64,000 nucleotides of DNA from Periplaneta americana (Eukaryota > Arthropoda > Insecta > Blattodea > Blattidae): positions 175,204,668 to 175,268,667 of the forward strand of contig NC_091128.1 in the NCBI RefSeq assembly GCF_040183065.1, read 5' to 3'. The notes beneath the pieces were generated by a model. The model worked only from the letters and a program-made list of their open reading frames with translations, had not been told where the DNA came from and did not search any database. Below are positions 21,391 to 33,089 of this stretch, piece by piece; the first letter of the stretch is position 1, and each line of letters starts with the position of its first letter. A program made the position numbers and the translations under genes.

Positions 21391-22541
21391 GTCCAGTATT
21401 CTTTTGAGAAGATTAACTCCATATGTAGATGAAATTAGGGGATCATCAGTGTGGTTTTAGGCGTAATAGATCAACTATTGATCAGATATTTTGTATTCGA
21501 CAGATAATGGAGAAAAAATGGGAGTATAAGGATACAATGCATCATTTATTCATAGATTTCAAAAAGGCATATGACTCCGTTAAGAGAAAAGTTTTATATG
21601 ATATTTTTTATTGAATTTGGTATTCCCAAGAAACTAGTTCGATTAATTAAAATGTGTCTTAGCAAAACTTACAGCAGAGTTCGTATAGGTCAGTTTCTAT
21701 CTGATGCTTTTCCAATTCACTGCGGGCTCAAACAAGAGATGCACTATCACCTTTACTTTTTAACTTTCCTCTAGATATGCCATTAGGAAAGTTCAGGATA
21801 ACAGAGAGGGTTTGGAATTGAACGGGTTACATCAGCTGCTTGTCTATGCGGATAACATGAATATGTTCGGAGAAAATCCACAAAAGATTAGGGAAAACAC
21901 GGAAATTTTACTTGAAGAAAGTAAAGAGCTAGGTTTGAAAGTAAATCCCGAAAGTACAAAGTGTATGATTATGTCTCGTGACCAGAACATAGTAGAAATA
22001 TGGGAAATTCCTGTTATTATTCGGTTGAGAAGCTTTTATCATCTTGTCTGCTGTCAAAAATCTCAAAGTTAGAATTTATAAAACAGTTATGTTACTGGTT
22101 GTTCTGTATGGTTGTGAAACCTGGACTCTCACTTTGAGAGAGGAACAGAGATTAAGAGTGTTTGAGAATAAGGTTTTTAGGAAAATATTTGGGGCTAAGA
22201 GGGATGAAGTTACAGGAGATTGTAGAAAGTTACACAACGCAGAATTCCACTCATTGTATCCTTCACCTGATATAATTAGGAACATTAAATCCAGACGTTT
22301 GAGATGGGCAGGGCATGTAGCACGTATGGGCGAATCCAGAAATGCATATAGAGTGTTAGTTGGGAGGTCGGAGGGAAAAATACCTTTGGGAAGGCCGAGA
22401 CGTAGATGGGAGGATAATATTAAAATGGATTTGAGGGAGATGGGATATATGATAGAGAGTGGATTAATCTTGCACAGGATAGGGACCGATGGCGGGGTTA
22501 TGTGAGGGCGGCAATGAGCCATTTGTAAGTAAGTAAGTAAC
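21391..22541 (+). mobile_element. RTE-like LINE (family L1), longest copy
   Basis: Covers most of the reverse transcriptase: GFRRNRSTIDQIFCIRQIME (finger block), FIDFKKAYDSV (box A, catalytic Asp), a damaged GLKQ(G)DALSPL (box B, frameshifted near 21740), then VYADN where box C should read YADD, then the C-terminal [28 protein letters not shown] and [11 protein letters not shown] blocks and a (GTAA)n tail at 22527-22541. Box C has lost its second Asp, a thumb segment is deleted near 22015 and several frameshifts are present, so it is inactive. Directly abuts another copy at 22542. Confidence 0.92.
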
Positions 22542-23112
22542 TAGAACATAGTACGAAATGGAAATACAAATTTGAAATTTATTCATTGAAAAGCTGGAAA
22601 AATTCAAGTACCTTGGAACAACAGTAACAAATATAAATTGCACTTGATGGGAATTTAAACGCAGAATAAATATGGGGAATGAATTCGGTTGAGACGATTT
22701 TGTCATCCAGTCTTATCTCGAAAAATCTGAAAGTTAGAATTTATAAAACAGATATATTACCGGTACCGATGGCGGGCTTATGTGAGGGCGGCAATGAACC
22801 TTCGGGTAAGTAAGTAAGTAAGATATATTACCGGTTGTTCTGTATGGTTGTGAAACTTGGACTCTCACTTTGAGAGAGGAATAGAGGTTAAGGGTGTTCG
22901 AGAATAAGGTGCTTAGGGGATGAAGTTACAGGAGAATGGAGAAAGTTACACAACGCAGAACTGCACGCATTGTATTCTTCACCTGACATAATTAGGAACA
23001 TTAAATCCAGACGTTTGAGATGGGCAGGGAATGTAGCACGTTTGGGTGAATCTAGAAATGCATATAGAGTGTTAGTTGGGAGACATGCGGGGAAAAGTGC
23101 TTTGGGAAGACA
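22542..23112 (+). mobile_element. RTE-like LINE (family L1), second adjacent copy
   Basis: Starts in the YLG thumb region (GAACATAGTACGAAATGG), passes [13 protein letters not shown] and WAGNVARLGESRNAY and fades at about 23112, without its own 3' end. It has a deletion in the FGAKRDEV block near 22918 and carries a 56-bp insertion at 22765-22820. Confidence 0.85.
22765..22820 (+). mobile_element. 56-bp ultra-short LINE insertion with 15-bp TSD
   Basis: The insert is only the last coding bases plus (GTAA)n tail of the same LINE family (ACCGATGGCGGGCTTATG ... GGGTAAGTAAG). It is flanked by perfect 15-bp copies of AGATATATTACCGGT (22750-22764 and 22821-22835), which is a single site in other LINE copies. 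A clear target-primed, extremely truncated insertion. Confidence 0.93.
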
Positions 23113-23782
23113 TTTGCATCTGGAAATTGGAACCGTAGTCGGAAGATGCAAGGACCGTGCTGTAGAATTTTGTTTGCGACACGTATCGATTGAACGTCGT
23201 AAGGTTCTTTTTATGTCACAAACTTAGTGTGACATCGGACGCACAATTTTATTTCCCTGCCGGTGGAAGCCGTACTCTGATATTCTTCTTCAATTTCACG
23301 TATTACAACTTCAGCTCTGTTCCGACGTCAAGAGATGGCTGGGAATTGATCCTGTCATTGAGAGATGGGTCGGCGTCTGTATGTACTTGTGTTCAGACTT
23401 CGAAGCGATTAAATCTGAAACGACGTGTTGTCGCCACGAGATTGCGAGTATCGGCAGTAGAGCGGTACGACAAATGAACTGATAGCTACACGAAGCGACG
23501 TTTGTCGTCCTTGGTGATACCGTGGATCCGAGGTTTCAGAGTTCAGACCTTCCTCAGGACGATAAAATCGGCCAATCCAATAGTTGAATCAATGAATCAA
23601 TCATTCAGTCATTCATTAAATCAATCAGCGAATCAGTCTAAAGACTGATCATAATATAATATAAATTTAGCTTCCTTTATGAAAAGGTTGCCAGATTTGA
23701 CAAAGCGTATTACATATAATTTGGAAATACACCTAAAAGGTAAAATGATATACATTTGAAACGGTTAGGGAATCGAATATAC
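23113..23782. other. unassigned DNA
   Basis: Moderate GC to 23530; a degenerate AATC/ATTC simple repeat at 23583-23640. No motif recognised. Confidence 0.4.
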
Positions 23783-24540
23783 TGTAAATTTTATTAGTAA
23801 CAACAATGTAATTTATTCGTCACAACAATAATTCCTTTCTACAATTCGCCTTAAACGCTCTCGTCAACAATTGGATTTTCACTCAACACAGTATTCGTTA
23901 TAGCACTCCACCGACGACAATGACAACTTACTTGGACTATTACGCACAATAATGAACTGTTAATCTTAACTAATATTTACACAAATCAGAACTTCCAGTT
24001 CTCAGTTCACAGTTCTTCTATCTCAGTCACTCGAGTTCACAGTATCTCGGACCACAGACCTTCAGAGACAGTTCACTGTACTCGAACTCGGGTCCCTCCA
24101 ACTGCGGTCCACTGCACTCGAACTCAGGTCCCTCCAACTGCGGTCCACTGCACTCGAACTCAGGCCTTCGGATGCTGACGCAGATGCGGTCGCACACTCG
24201 AGTCGAACTCCGGCACACAAGTCTGGCTTGCTTGCTCTGGCTTACTCACTGACTGAATAACTGAAAACTCTGCTCTAGTTCGCTGGCGCTTCTTCTTTTA
24301 TAGCAAAATCATAGTTTCGAGAAATTTCTACAGGTGTGTAGAGAATTATCTCGATATCTCCACTTCGACGGACTTCTGGAATAGTCGGGAAGGTCGTTCC
24401 ACATTCACTGCGTTAAGTAGCAGCTGCGCGCGCAGCCTCCCCTCGCGTGTAGGCCCCTTTCCCCTTTCCCCGTGAAGCCCGCGCGATATGCTCTCTTGCG
24501 GGACGCTGGTCGTGAGTTCGAATCTCACGTCGCTGTCACA
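23783..24540 (-). mobile_element. solo LTR (copy 1)
   Basis: Same family as the plus-strand LTR at 35096-35857, in inverted orientation. On the minus strand it starts TGTGACAGCGACGTGAG and ends near ...TTTACA; both ends are flanked by ATAC (23779-23782 and 24541-24544), a perfect 4-bp TSD as expected for Gypsy-like integration. Contains a TATAAA-like GCTATAAAAGAAGAAGCG (minus strand, about 24292-24309). No internal gag-pol is present, so a recombined solo LTR. Confidence 0.88.
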
Positions 24541-24713
24541 ATACAAAATGTCAGAAAAATTTACACCTAATTAGCGTTTGTGCTCATTTACAGTTAAGAA
24601 AGGGGGGGAAAATATCATCAGATAGGTTAGAATGATTTAAATGCCATATACGCGAGAAAAATAATAGTACGGATTTATTGGCATTGATATCTAAACCAAT
24701 CAACAGCCATCGG

Positions 24714-25210
24714 TTAAGATAACTTGAAATTTCGATTATCACTCCCGTACAAATGATTTCTCAATATCTGAACCGATCCTTTGAGGGCACTAATGGCTAT
24801 TTCGTTCACAATGCTGTGTGTTAGCCCCAGGTTTTTACATTTGTTGACAAAGAAGGAGGGTATGGTACCTCGTGCTCCCACCATCAGACCTAATACATCA
24901 ATGTGGGACAGGCTATATTTATCTTTATAGAACGGGATTGTTGGTTCATAGATCCATTTCTTTTCACTGTCCACCTCATGCGGTTGATCTGCATGTGTCT
25001 CAGATCTGATCGAGAATGTATGCCGAGTTGTTCCTAATGGCAATGATATCAATTCGCAGAACACTTCCTTGTGTGGCTAGTCCCTGCACCTCTTGATGGA
25101 CTGTAAACCCTACTTCCTTCAGTGCCTCGGCCAGCATAGAACGGACAGCAAGGAGACGGATGTTGCGAAGGGTCTCACTATAGGGGCAGAAGCCAACGAT
25201 ATGTTATGTA
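24714..25210 (-). pseudogene. R2-type LINE restriction-like endonuclease fragment
   Basis: Minus strand reads FCPYSETLRNIRLLAVRSML, then EALKEVGFTVHQEVQGLAT, then RIDIIAI, and after a frameshift near 25000 HADQPHEVDSEKKWIYEPTI and VLGLMVGARGTIPSFFVNKC ending ...ILRNHLYG. This order (zinc-knuckle side, then a D in RIDII and an acidic/Lys region) corresponds to the C-terminal restriction-like endonuclease of R2/NeSL/Dong-type LINEs. Truncated and frameshifted. Clade is from motif memory. Confidence 0.7.
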
Positions 25211-25389
25211 CTTTGTTATTTAACCCCTACATTCTGCCCTACATTGGCAAAGCTTTATTTCTCACAGTAGTTTATTAAACCGTGTCGGACTGTAAAGAAA
25301 ACTATCGCAATGTCCATATTTTATATGTTCCTACAATATTACAGTATAGTGAAATTTTGGTTAAATAGTAATCAGTCGATAGCCGGGCC

Positions 25390-25578
25390 TAGTTTAGCAC
25401 GCTCGTAGCGCGGGCTAGCGAAATGTCTATGCACAGCACCCTAGAAGTTGTGCACCGCCATCTCTCCTAGTCCCGAGGTAGAAATTTTACATGAAAATTA
25501 TTGACTCTGCCGAGAATCGAATCCAGGCCGAATAGTATAGAATCAGACGCACTACCACATAGCTAACTCGAGGACTGT
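25390..25578 (-). mobile_element. tRNA-derived SINE, separate family
   Basis: Minus strand starts CTCGAGTTAGCTATGTGGTA (A-box-like) and has GGCCTGGATTCGATTCTCGG (B-box) about 30 bases on, followed by a body to about 25390. Sequence differs from the S1 family. No TSD resolved. Confidence 0.6.
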
Positions 25579-25837
25579 AAAAATAATATTTTGAGAATTC
25601 AGGTTTTTTAGAACGAAAACGCATTTTTCTCACAGTAATATTTTATATTTTTCTGTTTTGCAACTATATTCAATAGCTACAACGCTCCTAGCGGTGGAAT
25701 TGGGAACTGAAGCACAAAGCCATCAAAACATGAAGAGGAAAATCAGAAATCAGTGACATCAGTGGAAAGCAATAAGAGTCTGAAATCAGTGTAATAATTT
25801 CGGGACGTTCTGTAGATATCGCGCTATTTATACAAAG

Positions 25838-26248
25838 CAGAGGTCTGCATCGGACGTTTTCGCTCAAGCGCCAAGTAGTTCATAGCATAATCCGATAGGT
25901 AGCGCATATGCATGATGGGTAAAATTGTCACGAGCGATAAATCCTCGAACGGTATAAGCCGAGCGTTAGACATTCGTTCTTGTTACAGTGATGAACTGTG
26001 TAGTAACATCATAGATGTTTATCATTTCAAAACTTTGCAGTGTTTAACTAACCTCTCCATAGTACAACTACAAAACTTTGCTTTAAAATGTAATATAAAT
26101 GTTGTAGGTAAATGTTCCCCCCCCCACACAGGAGTGATTTTGTTTTTGCCACATCTGATAGATGTTCTTGGATGTGAATGTAATTATTATAAACGGAGAA
26201 CACAATCACGATAATGCAAGAAATGTATCAAGTTTTGTAGTAGAAGTA

Positions 26249-26310
<62 letters not shown>

Positions 26311-26847
26311 CTCTAATAGTTAGTGTATCAATCTTTGTGTCTGTAACAGTTGTGCAGCATGATTATTCGTTTTATTATATTTTCTGTGACGTTATCTCTG
26401 TACTAATATTGTTATTAATCTACTGCTATATCAATAATATTTTGTAAAACGTTTCTACATTGTCGCAGTATATAGGCGGAACACTATGTATGGACCTATC
26501 ATATTATATATGTGGTAAATCAAATATTGAATAATTATTAATTAGCAATAATAACTGTATATCGAAGTTTTTCATACTATTTTATTTATAACTTCATGTT
26601 CCTGTTTTGGTACGTTCCATTAAACGTTTGTCATAAACGCAGAAAATAAAGCCTTATTTTTACCGTGTGAGCAAAACATATGTGTATCTTATCTGTCGCC
26701 TTCCATACAAGATAAGACATGTCGGTGAGATGACCTTGTACTGTGCTTCTATTTATTACGAGCGTATCACGACCGATCGTATCTCACTCGAGGGTGCGAC
26801 ACTCGACCGAGTTGAAGCGAGCGATTTAACTGCAATGCAGCACTCTG
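25838..26847. mobile_element. hAT-type non-autonomous element, copy 1
   Basis: Left end CAGAGGTCTGCATCGG and right end inverted ...TGCAATGCAGCACTCTG give imperfect ~30-bp inverted ends starting CAGAG. A perfect 8-bp TSD ATACAAAG lies at 25830-25837 and 26848-26855, diagnostic of hAT integration. The 1010-bp interior has no transposase and holds an (AAT)n tract at about 26250-26310. Copy 2 is at 37008-37990. Confidence 0.92.
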
Positions 26848-26855
26848 ATACAAAG

Positions 26856-27369
26856 TCTTAAGGAAGTCGTCTCGTAGGATCGTATCTTTCATAACATGTC
26901 TCAGTTTTCACACCTGCACTGCCATTACTTACAAGTTAAAATTGCTGTGAAATTTGAAGAGAACCGAAGTTTGAAGTTTTTCGTCACTATCAGCTGGGCT
27001 TGAACCCGCGACTCTTGGGCCCAGAGACAGGCTTGGTAGGTCATAAATCATCGAGTGAACCATTGAACAGCGCTGTGGAAGCACAAATATGATTGATACC
27101 AGAGAAATTATAGAATGCAGTTGACAGGGGAACACCGGTGAACAGGGGGGGGGGGAAATGACCAGTTGGAGGTTTGTACTCCAGCACGGAGTCCCCGCAA
27201 CTAATTCAGACACTTGACTTGCACCTGTTGCTGGTCCATCGACAGCCCACGCCGGATACTTGTTAGAAATGTAGCTAGTTGCATCACTAGAATTGCAGTA
27301 CCTATTCTGTGTAGACCTACTAGCTTTTCATCGCTCATTTACCATTGCTACGTAAGCCACTGCCATTTA
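26856..27369. other. unassigned DNA with a tRNA-like T-arm
   Basis: Minus strand about 26990-27015 reads GTCGCGGGTTCAAGCCCAGC, a B-box/T-arm-like sequence, perhaps the remnant of another SINE. A G-run at 27148-27156. Nothing else recognised. Confidence 0.35.
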
Positions 27370-27371
27370 TA

Positions 27372-28857
27372 CAGGGTGAACCGTAAGTGATGTCACTAAT
27401 TGTAATGCGTTATTCTTTGAGATATTTTAAAAAAGAAAGTTTAATACAATTTAATTTGTTTTTTCTTCCTTCCAATATAAAATTTTTGGAACAACTGGAT
27501 AATACGCACGGCAGAGCAATGTCGATCGATAGTCGACGTTACTCGCTGGCCACTAGTCACCGATCCGTACCGAGCCGTGTCAAACAGAAGACAATCGAAA
27601 TGGTGGTAGTAAAATTCGCGACTATATTCTTAAATAAATCACTCTATTAGTCACGTGCAAGACGATGTTTTGAATGCACTAAAAGAAAATGCATATGTAG
27701 TAAGATCTTAAAGTAGGTTATGACAACGAAATAAAGGGGAAAAAGGTGTGGTTCACGGAATATCATTTAAATAACGGAAAGTAAATTTCCGGTTAATGTT
27801 CACCAAAGCGTTGAGTACATAATTATGACCGCGTTGCAGTTTTATTTGTGGCCTAGACAAAATACCTAGCCTTTTACGAAAAAAAAAAAACTTTTAGGGT
27901 CCATGAAATTATTCACCGCTTTAATTATATTACCGTCTATCAATATTACGAAACAAAAATGTCATAAAGGCCATGACCGACTAGAAACATCGATACCGAA
28001 GAGATAAATCCATTTGGCCGTGATAAAACAAAAGAAAATGCGAGAGAGATTTTTGTTCGAGATAAAATGGACACAAAATTTTGATGGCCATACTGTTAGT
28101 AACTGGAGATCGCTTGTAAGATCTGTCTTAATCTTCTATGTAGAAATGTCGTCCAAGCAAATTGGTGGTCCAGGGAAAAATAATTGCAATAGATGAGAGT
28201 AACAGTGGTGCTGTCTCTCAGTAATGTTCAGAACGAAGGAGGTAGAGAGAAAAAGAAACAAATTTCTCCTTCTAACTACACCACAGACCAAAATCATGTT
28301 CTTATGTTGGCAACATTGTGTATGTAGTTAAATTTGGTGGTAAACGCAACGGCACGGTTCAAAGCTACCGTGGTAATTCTCCATATAGCGAATTTTTTTT
28401 ATATGAAGCATTCTTTAGCGTGTTTCGAAAAAGCCATTGATTTGATTCCCAATATGCTCAGTCAGTTTAAGAAATCAGTGCATTATGATGATAAAAGATT
28501 GAAAGAATTTTAGTTTTGTCCTTTGAATGTGCAGAAATTTGATCCGAAAATGTAGCTCGTTCTTGAAAAGTGTTTTAAAATGTTGTATTTGTTGTGATCA
28601 AATTTCTGCACATTAAAGACAAAACTAAAATTCTTTGAATCGTTTTTTATGATAATACACTGCTCTCTTAAATTGACTGAGCATATTTTGGGAATTAAGT
28701 CAATGGCTTTCCCAAAACACTCTATGCAATGTTTCATATAAATAATTTTTATCTCAAAAAGGAAGCAAAAACAAGGAAATTTGTATTAAACTTTTTGTTT
28801 GAAATATCTCAAAGAATAATCCCCTGAAATTAATGACATTACTTACGGTTCACTCTA
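27372..28857. mobile_element. mariner-like element with ~85-bp inverted ends
   Basis: Left end CAGGGTGAACCGTAAGT; right end inverted ACTTACGGTTCACTCTA, with TA at 27370-27371 and 28858-28859. Arms match for about 85 bp through AATAACGCATTAC/ATTATTCTTTGAGATAT-type blocks. No transposase remains. The interior contains a separate large foldback (28395-28741). Confidence 0.8.
28395..28741. repeat. internal foldback, ~145-bp arms
   Basis: Segment 28400-28545 is matched inverted by 28597-28741: for example GTGCAGAAATTTGATC (28529 onwards) versus GATCAAATTTCTGCAC (28597 onwards), and GCTCAGTCAGTTTAAG versus CTTAAATTGACTGAGC. Loop of about 50 bp. Arms have roughly 15 percent visible mismatches, so the structure is old. 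Confidence 0.88.
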
Positions 28858-28859
28858 TA

Positions 28860-29300
28860 TATACGAAACATGTTTCACATGAAGAGAAGATGGCGCAGGA
28901 TTCGTACAATCCCTATAATTGAGTAGAACATTTTAGGTGGGGGGATGTTGAGTGAAATTTCTGTTTTGTATAGTTTTTAAGTTCGATACTTCATATGTTG
29001 TACACTCCATCCCCTTCCAATAAGTATTCTTGCATTTGAGTTTCAATATGATCTGATGAGTGGTTTTTGAGGTATTTAAATAATAATAAAAAATTAAAAA
29101 TCTATGTACTCTTATGGTTAGAAAAGAACTAAATATCCATTATTTTAAATTTACATCTATAAATAGAGAAATTTTTAAAAATTATTTACAACTTCAAAGT
29201 TACATTTTTAATGTCCACCAAATATATTTTATTTTTTAATTTCGGAGATATTTATCTTTCAGGCGAGTGCTATAATTTTGTACATTTACAAATTTTGTAG
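28860..29300. other. unassigned AT-rich DNA
   Basis: Nothing recognised. Confidence 0.4.
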
Positions 29301-29302
29301 TA

Positions 29303-30416
29303 GGGGAAGGTGTTGTACCTTGGGTCAGTTGTACCTTGGGTCATTCATCATTTCTCTGCCATTTGTGTTTTGAAAAATGAAATATTACAATCAAGTTACA
29401 TGTTTGTACACAAAAGTCCTCTCACAAAGCTTCGTGATCTTCAGATACAGTGGTTTGCTTTCTTTGTGAAGAAATTTGTTTTTGATCTCAGAAAGTATTT
29501 TGTTTGTAGTGTGTTCTTTATTTTTTTTTACGGGGCTGTGTTATAATCCAATAGTAAGGTAAGATCTTTGCTTCTTTCTTGTGCGAATGGTATATTAGGT
29601 TATTGTTAGAATATAACCTAACTTTTGAAACATGATGTTCAGTAGTTGTACCTCGGTCCACTTGAAGCGCTGTACCTTGGGTCGACCCAAGGTACAACAT
29701 TGAACTGATGATGAGCAGAAGTGTACAAATAATTATAAATTATTAGTTATAATTTAATACTAACGGACACAACAGAAACTTGTTGGAGTCAGGAAGTCCA
29801 ATTTCTGAAAAAACTTCCTGACTCCAAGTTTGTTATGGCGAAAGATGATGAATATAGTGTGCCTTTAAGTGACATAGTCATGAAGCTACCACCTCTCTAC
29901 CAACAAGGTTCATCTAAGAGACAAACTTCCCAACTACAATTCGCAATTGATTTCAGTAGTTATGATGTTAAGTAGATCGATTTTGTGTTTGTTATCTGCT
30001 TAAAATGCATTATTGCATGGACATGTTGCAGAGGAATTGTATCTTTAATTTGTTTCCTATTATATTCCAGAAGTTTCGTGATTTTTAGATAATATGTACA
30101 CTTTGCATTCATATTTATGTTTATCCACAATTTGTATTCTTGTTTCTTTTCTTGTAGGCTAAATTTATAATGTGACCCAAGGTACAACATCGGGTGACCC
30201 AAGGTACAACCTCATGTTGTACCTTGGTCCATTATACTTGTATACATTTAATTGAATATAAAAATTATCAGAGTAATTAAATTCGTAAATAAAGATTACC
30301 AATGATATCTCAAAGAGTAGCTTCATCTTATTTTATAATTTGGACAACCTAATAATCATAATATGGTAAAAATAGAAAGTAAATGTAAAAATGACCCAAG
30401 GTACAACACCTTCCCC
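29303..30416. mobile_element. 1114-bp element with nine copies of a 16-bp motif
   Basis: Perfect 25-bp inverted ends: GGGGAAGGTG followed by TTGTACCTTGGGTCA at 29303-29327 and its inverse at 30392-30416, with TA on each side (29301-29302, 30417-30418). The 16-mer GTTGTACCTTGGGTCA or near copies occur at 29312 and 29328 (direct), 29645, 29670 (half), 29683 (inverse), 30173 and 30195 (inverse), 30216 (direct) and 30392 (inverse). Two of them meet head-to-head as a 26-bp perfect palindrome around GGGTCGACCC (29671-29696). No coding sequence recognised; superfamily unknown. Confidence 0.88.
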
Positions 30417-30436
30417 TATATTTTTCTGTAAATAAA

Positions 30437-30437
<1 letters not shown>

Positions 30438-30497
<60 letters not shown>
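30438..30497. repeat. (ATT)n microsatellite
   Basis: About 20 ATT units just outside the nine-motif element. 30498-30784 holds nothing recognised. Confidence 0.97.
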
Positions 30498-30500
<3 letters not shown>

Positions 30501-30784
30501 TGTATAAAAAGGTTACTGTGTTTTGTTAACTATAGTATATAGAATACGCAATAAAAATGTCATGTTCCTAGCATCTAAATTGTAAGATCCTTTACATGAC
30601 GAAATATGCTGAAAAAAAAAAGATTTGAGATTGGGTTAATTTTGCACGGAATTAAAATTGAAGAGTGCAGGCATTTAAATATGGCATAATTTTTCTGCTG
30701 CCAAGCGCTGTAGAACATTAGAACTTCCTCAACATATAAATAAGAGATCGCTGATTGATTCTCCACAAAAAGTGTCTTTTTATA

Positions 30785-31330
30785 TTAAAAATGACCAACA
30801 TTTTACCAGCTCTCCCCCCGTTAAGTGGTTCGTAGTTGTGCTATTTCAAGTAATCGTAGGTGTCGCAAATCCTGTAAATCTCGGAGCATGGGCGTGACAA
30901 ATACACAGTTTCTTCAACAAATCCCCACAGGAAAAAAAGTTCAGAGGAGTTAAGTCCGGTGATCGAGGAGGCCACGCGAGAAGTGGTCGATCGCCGTTAG
31001 ATGCACGTCCAGTCTACTTGGTTGACTTCATGGGGCTACGTTGAAAGGCGTCTCTCTCTCGATCGACTGTTTGCTCACTTGAATCTGTTCGCCCAGGGCG
31101 TTTAGGCGTGCACAGACATCCTGTGTTCTGGACTTTTGGTACCACTGGCATATTGTTTTGTCTGTAGGCGCGTTCTTGTGAAATGTAGTTCGAAAACGTC
31201 GCTATACCTTGATAATGGTTTGGTCATTGCGAGCTTTAGAATGCAGTAAGCCTTCTCACAATCAGCTCCCGTCTACATTCTGACTGCAACAATAGCTTCA
31301 TTTTCTTTTGCATTCAAGGCTGCACGAACA
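30785..31330 (-). pseudogene. mariner-like transposase remnant (N- and C-terminal parts)
   Basis: On the minus strand, 31110-31210 reads FRTTFHKNAPTDKTICQWYQ followed by KF, the N-terminal helix-turn-helix block of insect mariner-like transposases; 30930-30990 reads LLAWPPRSPDLTPLNFFSCG, the last catalytic Asp block. The middle is deleted and frames differ, so it is dead. Confidence 0.75.
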
Positions 31331-31699
31331 CATTGTTGTATCAGAATATGTCGCAACAATATATTACACTTTATCTTTCAAACTACATACATTGCATTGT
31401 GGTATCTATTACCTTTACATTATTAGGGCTGACCAAAATCCAGGAGTAAATCACACTGGTCAACAAAATTAAACATATTTTTTGTTAGAACATAAAGAAT
31501 TGGTGATTCTTATAGCATTTTACGCGTTGATTTCAAATCTGTTTTCGAAATTTTTCTATTGCCCAGAGTCTTTGAGTAATTATATTAAATGTAATTCAAA
31601 TGTTTCTAGTATTGATGCCTTGTAACATTTTACCTAAAATCATATTTATTTACCTATCATGTGTGTGAAATAGATTTTAGGCTGTACTTCGCTTGAGAA
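31331..31699. other. unassigned DNA
   Basis: Nothing recognised. Confidence 0.4.
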
Positions 31700-32155
31700 A
31701 AAACCTCTTCTGAATGTCCAGCAGTAGTCTGACAGAATATTTGGGCTCCATTTTTCCTGGTAGCGCCTTTCCATTTCAGAAAAATCCTGGTGAAAACGCT
31801 CCCCATGTTCGTCGCTCACTGCTCGAAGGTTTTGAGGAAAGAAAAAATAAGACGAGAATCCAAGAAGTTAATTTGAGAGATATGACACCCCATCACAATA
31901 TAGTTCTGAATCAGCTCGCTGACAAGTTCTCTGTAATCTTATGATCTGTGGTTCCTAGATAGTAACAGTCTGTTGAAAGATCCTTAGGTTCCCCGTATAT
32001 CATTCAAACTTGAAAAGGCATATGACAGGATATTTTTAGCCAACCATGGAGCACAACAGATTTCAGGAGCCCAGTTCTTGTCCTCATCTATTTTACAATC
32101 AAAAGAACACTCGTAAACTCTTTTAACTAGTAAGATTCAAACTTAACTAGTCTCA
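31700..32155 (-). pseudogene. pseudogene of an arthropod multicopy protein (GERFHQD...YCW family)
   Basis: Minus strand, across several frames, reads YRELVSELIQNYIVMGCHIS, then DEHGERFHQDFSEMERRYQE (in the frame at about 31810) and KWSPNILSDYCWTFRRG. This block order is one I recall from a large, functionally uncharacterised protein family spread as repeats in arthropod genomes. At least two frameshifts. Upstream similarity fades by 32155. Confidence 0.6.
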
Positions 32156-32337
32156 AACGCAACAAAAAATTTTATGTATTTATATAGTATTCGAGGTATG
32201 TTTCACTGTATACGATACTTTTACTACACTTAAAATTAGAACAAAGGAAACACGGGTTATGAAACTTGTTTCATGAATATCAGTTGCAACTCAACTGAGA
32301 ATTAATACTAACTCCCACGGTCTATTGAGGAATAAAT

Positions 32338-32950
32338 TTTTTTATGCTCGACCATACCGAAATGTAGTAATTATACACCTGGTAGCAGCCCTTTAATGCA
32401 TGTCATTAAAGTACCCTATTCATTAACGTTCAGGTTTTCTATTATTCTCGGATATACAATCGAAAGACAACTATCGAAACGTCACGGAGGCTGGAAATCC
32501 AATACTGTCGCAGAAGGTTATGTTCTGTTACTATAATAATTAGCGTTAATTGTAAATAATATTCAAATAAATTCAATTTGTCATCTCGTTTTTCAATGTC
32601 GAATTCAATTTCAATGTTATATTAAGAGTAATGTTTACCTTACTCTCTAGGTTATATCAAGGTCGTCGACATTCGTTTCCCGGAAAAAAAATCAATACTT
32701 TCGCGTCTGCGCACATCTCACATTTTATGAGGTAGGCTATTGCACTCACTCACATAACAATAACATGAATACTTATGAATAATTTCAAGTTAGAAATATG
32801 GTCGAGCATAAAAAGTCGTATGAAACTTGCCTATAATGGTAATTAAGACGCTCGTATGAAAATTATGAAACTCGCTTGCGCTCGTTTCATAAACATCCTC
32901 GCGTCTTAATTACTACCATTATAGGCTGGTTGCATAATGTACTATTTATG
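32338..32950 (-). mobile_element. MITE-like dispersed repeat (copy 2, inverted)
   Basis: Inverted counterpart of 5310-5997. Bounded by inverted TTATGCTCGACCATA (about 32341) and TATGGTCGAGCATAA (about 32800), followed by the 98-bp hairpin at 32829-32926. Alignable along almost its whole length with scattered substitutions and small indels. Confidence 0.82.
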
Positions 32951-33089
32951 AATTCTGACTTCACAGACAATGATATAAAGTTACAGGTCACTTGTTAAAA
33001 CAATAAAATGAAAATATTTGAAATATTTTGTTTTCATTACCATGTCGACTGTGTATAACAATAAAAATAAACCAATTTTTATAAAATTA

